The notes below the pieces were generated by a model. That model was given only the letters and a program-made list of their open reading frames with translations, made no database searches and had not been told where the DNA came from. Made by a program: the position numbers and the translations under genes. A stretch of 64,000 nucleotides of DNA from NCBI GenBank assembly GCA_963556695.1, contig CAUWAG010000019.1, positions 1,583,165 through 1,647,164 of the forward strand, given 5' to 3'. Below, piece after piece: positions 1 through 10,304 of the stretch (position 1 is the stretch's first letter; every line of letters begins with the position of its first letter). The stretch is from Anthostomella pinea (lineage: Eukaryota; Ascomycota; Sordariomycetes; Xylariales; Xylariaceae).

Positions 1-829
1 TGGGGACGATCTCGTCAGTGGACCAGCCGAACTTTTGTGACTCTTCGGCTCTTCTGAAGCTCTCTGCAGCGAATTCATCCACGGCGTCGCGGGTGACCCC
101 AAAGTCCTTGGCCACGTTCTCGCTCGTCCATCCCATGGCCATCATGCAGTCGACGGCCTCCTGGCTTTGTTTGAGCACCTCTTCGTCGAAAGGCTGCTCA
201 AGTGCGTCGCCTCCTGTTGTCATCGACTCGGCTCCGGCCGCGATTCCGATCTCGATTGCGCCAGTGGCGACGCCGGCGGCGATATCGGCAGTGGCCTTCA
301 GACCCGAGGAGCAGAATCGGTTTACGGACGAGGCGGCGGTGGTATTCGGGAAGCCGGCAGCGAGGAGCGCGGCGCGCACTTTGTAGGCTGCTTTGCCGTC
401 GGAGACCTGGAAGGTTGTACTCGTTAGTGACCGCATCTGCGAGTCGGGGAAATCCGCAGCTGTACGTACGTTGCCCATGCAAACATCCTCGACAAGGTCC
501 GGCGAGAAACCCATGCGCTCGCGCGTAGCCTTGAGCAGCGCGTACATTATGTATTCGAGACTGGTATCCTTGAACCCGCCCTTCTTGGCCTTGCAGAGCG
601 GCGTTCGGACCGCGAGGGTGATGACGACATCGTCTGGGCTCTTTGAGGTACTGAGTTGCGCGTGTTAGTCCTCGATGGTCTGACAGGAGCCGGGCTGCCC
701 TGCTCTAGATACAGCCTGCGACTGCGACTATGACTTCACACGGTGGAGGGGATGTCCTGCTTACATGGCGGCCACTGGCGAGGTCGGCGAGAGTTGCTTG
801 AGGATAGAGGTGACTCGTTCGGTAGCCAT
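1..829 (-). CDS. 3-ketoacyl-CoA thiolase, peroxisomal (5' part; gene runs off the left edge)
   Basis: Catalyses the last step of fatty-acid beta-oxidation: thiolytic release of acetyl-CoA from 3-ketoacyl-CoA. Three exons are visible: 829-765, 650-470 and 406 to the window edge (about 217 residues). Both introns have canonical ends; the second carries a CACTAAC branch site. The N-terminus contains RVTSILKQL (residues 5-13), a match to the peroxisomal PTS2 pattern R-[LVIQ]-x5-[HQ]-[LA]. The nucleophile motif NRFCSSGLKAT is present with Cys114, followed by the thiolase GAESM motif. The start was chosen because it alone puts the PTS2 at the N-terminus. The C-terminal His and second Cys lie outside the window. 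Family assignment is secure; the peroxisomal location is inferred from the PTS2. Confidence 0.93.
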
Positions 830-1956
830 CTTCGCTGCTAGAAATTGAAGTTTATGAACAGATTGACTCAAGGTGAAAGTCTTCAAAACGTCAACAGAAG
901 AGTGAGAGTCAAACGGTGATCTTGTTCATCTAGATGGTAGATGGGAGGCGACCGTTCGATATATGTAGCCCACATGTTTACGTTTTGCCGAGGCTTCGGG
1001 GACTTCGGTCTTCGGCAGATGGCGCCCCCCTTAACCGCCACTAGTCTATTTCACTGCAAATCCGGGGTAGAAGCCATCCAGACTCGCCAGAGACTCGGAT
1101 CGAAACAAGGCGCTTTTGTTTTAACGTTGGTCGCTTCTAGCTAGGAGATAATACACGGATATTGACCTGAGAGTACAGCGCCTCCAGGTACTTTGTAGTC
1201 TAGATATCGGTATAACGATGGTACGGTGCTATGGCGCAACTTGAGCGTCCGAGGAAGCGTTATAATTATATCGGGGCTCGAGGGAGAAAGAAGAGCATAC
1301 TACTGCTAGATACGCTGAGTCCCTGACAGGCTAAAGCCACCGTCGGAATCGAGTGCTAGACAGCACCTGGCTGGTGCTGCCTACATCCACCGTGGGAGGT
1401 AGAGTCGGCGACCAGTACGATGGAGCGCCTCAGATCACTCGCGCAGGGAAAGGATGGCACGTTTTGGGGGTTCGACTCTGAGAAGCTGTGTGGCAAGCAT
1501 TCCTCGATGATAGCTACGTCGGTGTCTCGCAGCTCGAGAGATGGAGCGAAATTAGCCTGATACCTTGCATGTGTTCATACAGTCTTATTATCTAATAAGA
1601 TACCTTCTATACCTTGTGTACTTATGATCAAAGGTGATATACCCTATATGCCAAAGACGGGGAACTCAATTTTCTAAGCAGTTTGAGTCCTGTCCAACGA
1701 ACGCCTAATTTACCTCCCATGTATGTGTCTATGCGAAAACCAAGAAAATAATCCCATACATGACCCGAACCTAGCTAGACGTGGTCTAACCAACACTACG
1801 CATTCGGATGCAGAAGTGTGTCGTTCAAAGCATTGCGCAATAAGGTCGTCTCCGTCCGAAAGGATATGTAGTCGCCGCCCTTGCCCCTGTATCCAGGCCT
1901 CAGTCAAGGGGATGGGCTTCTTCCTGTAATACCCGCGTCACATCGGACTGAAGTGT
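830..1956. other. intergenic region between thiolase and GH128 genes
   Basis: About 1.1 kb that includes the thiolase promoter side. Open frames here (for example 941-1144 and 1710-1929) are short, lack family resemblance and have no splice partners. I see no RNA gene or repeat. Confidence 0.5.
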
Positions 1957-2962
1957 CTAGGTCCATAGCAGGACACTTCCGGCAGCCGCGAAAGCAACCG
2001 CCCACAGGACATGCGCCTGATACCTCCCTGCTGCCGACTGAGGCTTGACACCAGTCGCGGTGCCGCCCAGGTACCACGAGCCAATATCGGTGAGCTTCCC
2101 GTCGTTGTTCAGCATGACGGCGTTGGGGCCGACGTTGCTATCTTTTGACCGGAACGAGCCGAAGAGGCTATAGCGAGCGACACTGTCGATGCGGTCGAAG
2201 TACTGGGATGACGTGTTGTAGAAGCTCTGGGTGGTGGTCAGGTCCTGGTCGTTCAGGTTGTATTCGGTGATCCATTGCGTGACGTTCGGGAAACTGCGCG
2301 TCGTCTGTTAGCCCACACGATACTCGCCGAGGTCAGCAGCGAAGGCAAACTTACGCGGCCGAGTAGGAACCCATGTGGCTCGCCAGCCCCTCGAAGTTCC
2401 CGTACCAGTGGATGGTCACGAAGTCGTAGGTGCAGTTCTTGGTGTGGCCGCCGGTGCTGATCAGACTCGAGCAGTTCCCGAGGAACTGCTGCAGCCACGG
2501 AATGCCTCCGGTGCCACCGGTGCAGGCGGGCAGGCCCAGCTTGACGCCCTTGTCGGCCAGCGGAGCGATGTTCTGCACCCAGACGCCCGCAGCGACCGAA
2601 GGGTCCATGTTGCTACCGCCATATTGAGCGGGCCCGTCCGGCTCGTTGAACCCCAGCACGTGGGTGATGTTGCGTCCGGAATCTATCAGGCCCTCGACTT
2701 GGTCGAGGAAGGTGGTGCCGTCGGTATTCCCCCACAGCTGGGGGACAAACTCGAAGTCGGCCTGCGACACGCCGGCGAAGGCTGGGGAGGGCATCGCGTC
2801 GTAGTTGTAGTACCACGTCAAGTCGGACCCGGACTGAACCCATATCTGATTGTCCTTGGCACTGTCGGCGTTCGGAACAAACACCAGGCCACGCTTCGAC
2901 GATGAGGTCTGCGCGAGTGCGACGGAAGAGACCGCGAGGGCCAGAGCACACGAGATAAACAT
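1957..2962 (-). CDS. GPI-anchored GH128 family glycoside hydrolase (Asl1-like, beta-1,3-glucanase type)
   Basis: Secreted cell-wall enzyme of the Asl1/GH128 fold; known members hydrolyse beta-1,3-glucan. Two exons (2962-2355 and 2293-1957; 61-base intron starting GTAAGT) give 314 residues. Residues 1-17 form a signal peptide ending SVALAQ. The motif GFNEPDG (Glu107) and the motif WITEYNL (Glu213, just after the intron) fit the acid/base and nucleophile glutamates of this (beta/alpha)8 family. The sequence ends in a hydrophobic tail (AHVLWAVAFAAAGSVLLWT) preceded by small residues near SAAG, which predicts a GPI anchor. The length is normal for the short, linker-free subtype. The substrate is inferred from the family. 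Confidence 0.88.
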
Positions 2963-3790
2963 GATGAATAACGAAAGTAGTGCGAAAGAGAGACTATGAG
3001 TGAGTGATGAATGCTGTCAATCGCTATGCCTTGTCAGACGAGCGAGCGTGCATGAGGTTAAGCAGTGCCTCCTTGAACCTGACGGCTCAGACAGGGTGTT
3101 TCAGGACGACAATTGGCACTGGACGGCGAAGAACGACACGAAAGAAGTCAAGTTAAACACACACACAACGACACGAACGAAACGAAACAGCTGGAGGCAA
3201 CTTGTAAGGGGGGTAGAGGGCACATAGGCACATAGGTACCCGGTAAAGCCGGAGGACGCCATCGCGACTCGTTAGCCCACGCCCGAGCAGAGTCGAGGAA
3301 AAAATGATAAACATGGGCGCCAAAAGCACCTGCAGGCTGCAAGCTGCAGCTGAGAGAGAGAGAGGCGCAAAGCGGCCAGAAACTTGAAAGAGGACAATAG
3401 TGCCGCCACGGACTATCGTAGCACTGCAGCAGCGCCAGCTAGTGGACGCTTGGCTCAGGATGAATACGAACTGGTCAGGTACCGGATGTCTAGCGGCCGA
3501 GATGCGAACTGTGCCGGGACTGTCCTATACCGTATCTGTCTAGAACTGCTATAGGTATATAGTCTAGACTACCTACATGTGGTGCGCGTGTAATAGAGAG
3601 CGAGGCCATCGAGAACTCTTTGAACGACCTGACAGCCTAGGTACCTAGGAAGGCGAGACGGCCTCGAGAGTCGACCGATTGGGGTTGAGATGCCTGTCAA
3701 TAATTCAGCCTCCCCTGCAAATGGGGAAGTATTGCCTGCACCCTCCTTCGTATCTACCCCATCTAGATCTGCCATGGCCCATGTCAGGTA
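2963..3790. other. intergenic region upstream of the GH128 gene
   Basis: Promoter side of the minus-strand glucanase gene, reaching to the MITE. It contains a short GA run near 3353-3363. The frames present (3000-3227, 3569-3883) show no family resemblance. Confidence 0.45.
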
Positions 3791-4386
3791 CACTCCCCGG
3801 CCATAAGTCTCCGAGCATCCCTGTTTTACACCAAAACACCCCAACATTACGCGATCGTGATAAATCGAGTAAAATAGATACAACTTAGGTACTTATAGTA
3901 CATATAGTTAAATTTACTGGAATATTAAAATGGTTTATTTAAAAACTTTGACATCTTAAAGATAAAGGTCGTAAATGTTACTTTATTAAGGGTTAAATTT
4001 TCGATAAAAATAACTTCCTAACATATCTATTTTTTTTAAATCTATCACATAAGGTTTTTCGTCTTATACGTGTATTACATGTCATTTAATATTATATAAC
4101 TTTATTACGACTTATACGATTTTTTAAACATTTCTCATAGCTTTATTAAGATTTAAGATTTAAGATTTTAAACTTTAAACTTTACTTTTATATATCTATT
4201 TCTTAATATTTTAATCGCTAAGAGAATAAATATTTAGAAATTATTTACGAAAACTTCAGCATTTTCAAATATTAGTTTCTTATAATTCTCATTTTAAAAA
4301 GCTTTAAGTCTTTAGTTATAAAAGCGTAAAGGTAGGGCATTTTGGTGTAAATGCGGGGATGCTCGGAGACTTATGGCGGGTCAGCG
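3791..4386. mobile_element. 596-bp AT-rich MITE with ~50-bp terminal inverted repeats and TA target duplication
   Basis: The two ends are inverted copies. The left end holds GCCATAAGTCTCCGAGCATC at 3800-3819, and the same string reads on the minus strand at the right end (about 4376-4357). Similarity continues inward through TTTACACCAAAA and outward to a flanking TA on each side (3789-3790 and 4387-4388), so each terminus reads TA then C[A/G]CT. The interior (3900-4330) is extremely AT-rich with no open frame. TA duplication and this size fit a non-autonomous Tc1/mariner (pogo/Fot1) element; the AT bias fits RIP. A second element with related termini lies at 31789-32001. Confidence 0.87.
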
Positions 4387-4935
4387 TAGCATTGTCGAAT
4401 CCTATTTCGCAGCACACGCCGGGAAACAATTCGTCGACTTCATCATTAGAGAAGCAGGTACCGAATTCATCTAAGCTCTTGTCGGCCTGAGCAAATCATA
4501 TCTCACATGAGGTTTAACAGTCGCAGTCCGAGCTCCGGGCGTCGGGAGTCTTTGAAGCCACCCCCAATATATTGCGTACATTAGGTGCCTCATTGAGCTG
4601 GATTCGGCAGTCAACCCGTTCTATTGCCATCAATACTCCTGGCACACGTGCCCAGACAGCCATTCCGTAGCAATGCGTGCAATACCAGCTTCAGCTTTTC
4701 AGTGTAGTATTATTCGGACAAAACCGTCTACTATGCCACAAGTCTACCCAGGATGAAGAGTGCCAAAAGTCCACTCGAGAGCAAGCTCAACAGCTCCCTT
4801 CTCGTCCTTTTTCTTCCCCTTTCCCTTTCCGATGCCAAGCTTTACCCTCCTGAGACGCCCTGGACCGCTCCCAGCAGCTCATGACGTGATTTCAATGTTC
4901 CGTCCAACCTCCCGTCCATCCTTCGGCGGGCCAGA
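4387..4935. other. intergenic region, MITE to carbonic anhydrase 3' end
   Basis: Nothing gene-like was seen. It contains the 3' flank of the minus-strand carbonic anhydrase gene and a pyrimidine-rich run at about 4796-4830. Confidence 0.4.
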
Positions 4936-5787
4936 TCACTCGGTGAGATTGTAGATCTTCTGGATGCCGTGGAGCATGGCCTCGTGGTCGACCTTGAGGT
5001 CCTTGAGCAGCCCGTCCCCAAAGCCAAAGACCCAGCCGTGGACAATGGGGAACTGGTTCTTCGCGTACGACTGCTGGACGGCGGCCGTCTTGATGACGTT
5101 GCGGCACTGCTCGACGACGCTGAGCTCGACCAGGCGGTCGTAGCGCGCCGTCTCGTCCGAGATGGCGTCCAGCTCCTTCTCGTGCAGCCGGTAGACGTCC
5201 CGGATGTTGCGGAGCCATGGGTTGAGCAGGCCCAGGTCCTTGGGTGTCATGGCGGCCTTGACACCACCGCAGCCGTAGTGACCGCACACGACGATGTGCT
5301 TGACCTGCAGGTGACGCACGGCATAGTTAATAACGCTCATGACGTTGAGGTCGGTGTTGACGACGAGGTTGGCGATGTTGCGGTGGACGAAGGCCTCGCC
5401 GGGCTCCAGGCCGGTGATCTGCTCGGCGGGGATACGCGAGTCGCTGCATCCGATCCAGAGGTAGTCCGGGCTCTGGCCGGCCGACAGCTTGGTGAAGAAC
5501 TCGGGGTCGTTCTTGGACTGCTCGGCCGCCCAGGCGCGGTTGTGGTCGAAGACGCGGTCGTGCGTCTCCTGGAGATACCTCGATATGTCCGACTCGGCCA
5601 TGGTGCGCCAACTGTCCTTCCTGCCGGTGCTACTGCTGTTGTTACTGCCGCTGTTGCTGCCGGACTGGCTCGAATAGCGTGCCAGACTCAAACTGCGGGG
5701 TGCTTGTTGGTGCGTGACGGTGACCCTGGTGATGAAGGTGCGTCGCGTTGACGAGAGCAGGGAGCAGCCCAAACGCCCTTTGAGCAT
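4936..5787 (-). CDS. beta-class carbonic anhydrase, probably mitochondrial
   Basis: Zinc enzyme for reversible CO2 hydration, supplying bicarbonate to carboxylases. It is a single exon of 283 residues. Zinc ligands and the catalytic dyad are all present: the CSDSR motif (Cys114, Asp116, Arg118) and HYGC (His170, Cys173). The first ~60 residues are rich in Arg, Ser and Thr with few acids, as in a mitochondrial presequence; the catalytic domain starts near Met63 (MAESDISRYL). An internal start at Met63 would give a cytosolic-size protein, so dual targeting is possible but not shown. Length and motifs match fungal NCE103-type enzymes with a presequence. Confidence 0.95.
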   Translation of the reverse strand: MLKGRLGCSLLSSTRRTFITRVTVTHQQAPRSLSLARYSSQSGSNSGSNNSSSTGRKDSWRTMAESDISRYLQETHDRVFDHNRAWAAEQSKNDPEFFTKLSAGQSPDYLWIGCSDSRIPAEQITGLEPGEAFVHRNIANLVVNTDLNVMSVINYAVRHLQVKHIVVCGHYGCGGVKAAMTPKDLGLLNPWLRNIRDVYRLHEKELDAISDETARYDRLVELSVVEQCRNVIKTAAVQQSYAKNQFPIVHGWVFGFGDGLLKDLKVDHEAMLHGIQKIYNLTE

Positions 5788-6271
5788 CTGGTCGAATCTG
5801 CAAGCACGTGTCTGGGAGGAGACTGGACTTCAGAAGATTGACGAGGAATCTCGCTGTCTCGTCCCGCAGTTGACTCGTTGACCGCCTCGAGAAATCCATA
5901 TTTGTTGAGATGCCGAAACACCAGAGACGCCGGCGACGTCAGCGGGTCGCGGCATCTACTACATCCGCTGGGGCTGCAGGGGTTGAAGCACCGTAATCAA
6001 CGGGTTTTAGCGCATTCGTCCCCTGTGCTCGGAAGATGCCGAACAAACCACCGGCCCCGCTGAGTCAGGTCCCAATCCTTCAACATTCCATTCGTTGCAG
6101 GTAGTTCCGAGTTATTATTTACCATGGTAGGTCTGTGTTCTGTGTTCTGTGTTCTGTGTTCTTTACCATAATTACTGCTTTACTGGCAGCATACACAGTA
6201 TCACCATCGGGAGTCATACAAAGGAAACCCAGCCGCAATATCCATGGCGCCATCTTCACCAACCGGCTTTA
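5788..6271. other. intergenic region between carbonic anhydrase and P450 genes
   Basis: Holds the carbonic anhydrase 5' flank and the P450 3' flank. The only structured feature is the short tandem repeat at 6131-6161, listed separately. Confidence 0.4.
6131..6161. repeat. short tandem repeat, 7-bp unit
   Basis: About four and a half head-to-tail copies of TCTGTGT lie immediately downstream of the P450 stop codon side. Confidence 0.8.
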
Positions 6272-7958
6272 TTACTCATACTGCTTCAGAAACCCGTCTG
6301 CCCTTGCCCATTCTTGCGCGATAGCCTTCTTCTTCGCTTCGCTCCTGACCACATAGTCGACACCAAAGTGCTTTGGACCTGTGAGGATGGCGTCTCTGAA
6401 ACCACTCAACACGCTCGTGTCCAGCTGTCCAGGTCCCGGAAGTGCCACGATATCGAACGACCACAGGAGCTTCACCATGGCCATGAGCAAGCTGTTCTCC
6501 GCCATGCGTTGACCCGGGCACACCCGTCTCCCCGCACCGAACCCGTAACTCGGCCGGCGTAAGCCTCTCGTCTCGGGCATCTTGGCCTCTTCGTCGACGT
6601 TGGCCCTGAGCCCAAGTGGGTGTTTGAGAAACCGTGAGGGGTCAAAGCTGTCTGCGTCCTCATATTCGTCAGGGTCGTGGTGAATAGCCCAGATGTTCAT
6701 AAGAACCGTTGTGCCTGCCGGGATGAAGAAGCCTTCGTACGTGTCGTCTTGTGAGGTGGCATGCGGAATATTCATCGGGAAGCTGGGCCTCCATCGTAGA
6801 CTCTAAATAGGAGGCCTTGGTAAGCCGTTGCAGCCGCCATGAGGACCAATTATAAGAACTTACTTCAAGGAAGCACGCTTTCAGGAACGGCAGGTTTTCC
6901 GAGCTTGGCTTCTCATCACTAGACATCTTGTCGTGCCCGAAGAATGCGTCTGCCTCTTTCTGCGCCCTTTTCTGCAGCTGCGGGAAAGCCGCCATGGCCA
7001 GTACGAACGTTTCAAAGACAGCCGCCGTCGTATCGGAACCCCCTTCCATCAGAAGACCACCGATGTACTCCAGCTCCACGTCACTGTAGCCATCTTTCTC
7101 TCTGTGCTGTAACAGCCCTGCGAGGAAGCAATGCTGGCTCTGCCCCTTCGCCACTCGTTCTCGAACTCCGGACAGGAGCTCACGATACAGTCCGTTCTGT
7201 CGTTGCTTCAAGGACTCTGCTCGCTTTCTCCACCCTCGCCAAGGCGTAAGAAGGACATCCGGGACATATCGAAGGAATGGAAAGACATCAAAGGGTGGAA
7301 ATGAACCGTCTCCGAGCATGCCTGCCCACTCGCCCTGTACGTCGAAGAAACGTTTGACGATGGCTGTGTCGCTGTAGTCCATCCCCCGCGTGCCGAATAC
7401 GGACGCCGTTATGACAGCACCGAAGCATCTCGGTATGTGGTCATAATAGCGCTTTGGGTCTTGTAGTAACTCGAACATGAGCTGAGACGATTCGGCATCC
7501 TGTATCGGGAGCAGCTTGTCGACCTCGCTGTCTTTCAGGAAGTCGGTGACCGTCTTGCGCCCCTTGCGCCACTTTGGCCCATAAGGCGTGAACACGAGGT
7601 GGATGTCTCCCGGGGGAGGGACAACATACTCGACCAGAGGTACATACGGGCGGGACGAGTATATCGCACCGCGCTGGTCGACCAGGTCACGTACGGCCTT
7701 CCAGCTGCTGAGGACCACGACGTTGGCACTTGGACCAAGCCGAAGGCCCATAAGCCCACGAGAGCCATATGTACGGTTCAGTTCTGCAAGCTCGAGGAAT
7801 GATTTCTTGGGAGGTACTTGATGCAGATTACCCAGCAGTGGGACAGACGGCGGGCCTGGCGGAAAGTTGATGGCCTGCGCTGAGGGGCGAATGAGACGAA
7901 TGACCCCAAGTATCACCAGAGGCGCCAACAGCCCCAGAATCAGCGTGTAAACAGCCAT
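6272..7958 (-). CDS. cytochrome P450 monooxygenase (OrdA/O-methylsterigmatocystin oxidoreductase-like)
   Basis: ER-anchored haem monooxygenase; the substrate is unknown. Two exons (7958-6864 and 6802-6272; 61-base intron, GTAAGT to TAG) give 541 residues. Visible landmarks in order: N-terminal membrane helix (residues 3-23), PPGPP hinge (34-38), C-helix WRKGR (130-134), I-helix EGGSDTT (305-311), ExxR motif ESLR (Glu365 is the last codon of exon 1), FDPSRF near 418 and the haem loop FGAGRRVCPG with ligand Cys460. The intron interrupts the ExxR motif, and removing it is required to restore the motif. The amidase gene lies 304 bases upstream on the same strand. Resemblance is to OrdA-like P450s of fungal secondary metabolism, but no polyketide or peptide synthase is in the window. 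Confidence 0.94.
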
Positions 7959-8262
7959 TGGAGGCAGACTTGGAGTCTTGTGGACCTATGTAAATACCCC
8001 CAGACCGCCGAGACATGAAATTGAGGCATGGCCTATATAATGGTGGTTGCGGTTCAGCCCCAAGGGGCGGTTACTCAGCCCTTATTTCGGGATGAGTAAG
8101 GGCCCAGCATCCCACCGCACTGAGTGATGGCTTCATTGGTCGCTTCGAGCACATGACCGTCCAGCCGACTCTCTTCGTGGAGCGTATTTGCGCGATAGCC
8201 AATGACCAGCTCGACGCAGCTGCCGCTTCACTTCGCTCGCGGTAACAATGAAGTACAATGAC
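7959..8262. other. P450 promoter and amidase 3' flank
   Basis: A 304-base spacer between two minus-strand genes. It holds a TATA-like element (8034-8040). No other structure was seen. Confidence 0.4.
8034..8040 (-). promoter_or_regulatory. TATA-like box of the P450 gene
   Basis: On the minus strand the sequence reads TTATATAGG, about 76 bases upstream of the P450 start codon, a plausible core-promoter distance for a fungal gene. Confidence 0.45.
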
Positions 8263-10304
8263 CTATGAGGATTGTCCTTCTGCATATAACCGCGATCCGC
8301 ACTGGACAGGCTTCAGTACTTTTTTGGCTTCGAGGTCCGCCAGTATGCTGAGTAGCTCATTGTCCATGCCCCGAGGCGCAAGAACTGAAACAGCCACAGG
8401 AAGATGTTCCCGGGATTCTGTGAACTTGGATTGGAAGCCGGTTTCGCCAAGGGGCACTGTTACATCAGGACAGCCTGAGCAGTAGCTGATGGAATAGGTG
8501 GAAACTCCACTCCAAAAGATATTGCCCTCTGCCCGCCTTGGGCCATCATTCCTATACTGCGGCCTGCCCCAGCTCTGCGGGTAAACTAGCAGCGGTATTG
8601 TCGTGCCCTCTGTGTCCTCGGATGATGGAAGCGGTAAAAGGACTTCATTGACCCACGTGGCATATGTTTTCAGGGCCGCGACAGATTGTTCATAAACAGC
8701 CTTGGGTATTCCTGCTCCATAGTCCAACCGTGCCTTGGTGATGGGCTCGATGAAGGGCGCGCGCGATCTCGCAGCTTGATAGTCTTTTATAAATGGTTGG
8801 ACGACGTCGTGCATGAGTTCGTAGTATAGCACTGTCTGGTAGATTGTGCCCGTTGCTTCAACAAGGCTCTCTGGGGCACCCTCTGGACGAGTTTTCATCC
8901 AAAGGTCGTCGAGGCAAACTTCCTGACGTTTGCAACCCAGGTGGTTTTCCAAATCCCGTGCAAAGCTCTCCAATATGAGCCCAGCGGGAGTGTTTGCCTC
9001 GGGACCCCGTCGTTGAGATGAGAAGAACCTCGGCGTCTCGCTGGGCTCGGACGAGTCTGATTCAACAGCATACAAGATCTTATAACGCAGCTTGTCTGGT
9101 TTGGCGATGGAATTGTCCCAGGACTGGTCCATCATGACTCTGGAAACATCCCGAGTAATGGCTACAGACCGGGCAAAAATGCCAGGTGTGTCCATCGATG
9201 CTGCACACACAAGCCCCGAGCTGTTGTTACTACCGTGTGAGGGCCTCATCCCGAACACGCCACAGAGTCCAGCAGGATGCCGCACTGAGCCCCCCGTATC
9301 CGTCCCAATCGTAAAGTCTAGCCAGGGGTAGCTGGCCGTCGCTGCAGCCGAGCCAGAACTCGAGCCGCCAGGTTTCTGAAACCCGTCTCCTCGAGGGTTG
9401 GTAGGTGTGACCTCTTCTAGGCTGCAGATATTTGTGAATACGCACGAGTCGATGAAAAGGGCCGGTGCAACTAACCGTTCCGTAGGATCTTGCCCATCGC
9501 ACCACATACCAAGTCTCGTTTTGCCCACGAGAACAGCGCCGGCAGATACCAGTTGATTGATGAATGCAGCGGAAGACTCCTGAGGTGGATAGAATGACCG
9601 GTAGCAAGAGCTTCCGCAGCCGGTCTCCAGGCCAGCAACGTCAATGGCATCCTTGACCGCGAATCGCAATCCGCGCAACGGCATCTGGGCATCTGGACCC
9701 TTAGTAGAGAGCCTTGATGGCACGGCTATATGCTGCAAGATAGCTTAGTCCAACCGCGTAGGCCAATATCAGATAGTGCATGCGGTGCCTACATCGGTGC
9801 TGTGAAGCCACTTGTATCTCGAGTGTCCAGCTGGGCGAATAGTACCTCGTATGAAGGCATTGCTGGTGTCCTCGTACAGCTTCAGAAGGCTATACACCTT
9901 GCCGGAGGGAGAATGTATGGCGTAGGGACCGTTCGGCACTCTGTTTTTCAGGCCGTGAAGCTGCACCGATTTGCGCTCAATGGACGCGGACAACTGAAGA
10001 GGGCCCACGGACTGGAGGAGGAGAACTAGCACAGCCGTGAGTGAGTTGTGGTTCGGTGTACCGTATCCCAAGATGACATCGTACCTTCGAGAAAGGCTTC
10101 CGTCCAGACATCATCGGCGCTTCTGAACCGGATACAGGCCTCCTCCAGCTCGGCGTGGCCAAAATGGTCCCCATCACCGTCGACTGCTGTTGCCGGGATG
10201 AATCGCTCCGGCCCCCCGGGGAGCGCTACGACAGTTGTTGTCTGTTCAAGGACGAATTGAGAGTCCCCAATAGCCAGCACAATAGTCGTGTCCGTTTCTG
10301 CCAT
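8263..10304 (-). CDS. amidase-signature hydrolase with N-terminal scytalone-dehydratase-like (Arp1-type) extension
   Basis: Three exons: 10304-10085, 10025-9793 and 9732-8263, giving 640 residues. Exon 3 alone carries the amidase core: catalytic Lys in FAVKDAIDVAG, the glycine/serine motif GGSSSGSAAA and GTDTGGSVRHPA, which supply the Ser-cisSer-Lys triad. The first two exons encode about 150 residues, including DDVWTEAFLE, that resemble the small N-terminal domain fused to many fungal amidases. The introns are 59 and 60 bases (donors GTACGA and GTAGGC; CTCAC and CTAAG branch sites). Without the upstream exons the amidase frame has no ATG near its start, which supports the join. The amide substrate is unknown. 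It shares strand and neighbourhood with the P450 gene, so joint action on one compound is possible but unproven. Confidence 0.85.

Noticed and set aside
4969..5751. 260-codon plus-strand open frame opposite the carbonic anhydrase
   Set aside because: It is the antisense shadow of a GC-rich gene with all catalytic motifs on the minus strand; its translation is Val/Leu/Asp-biased and has no family resemblance.
9769..10071. A separate small gene upstream of the amidase
   Set aside because: Its frame joins the amidase core through good splice sites, and the amidase core lacks its own start codon.
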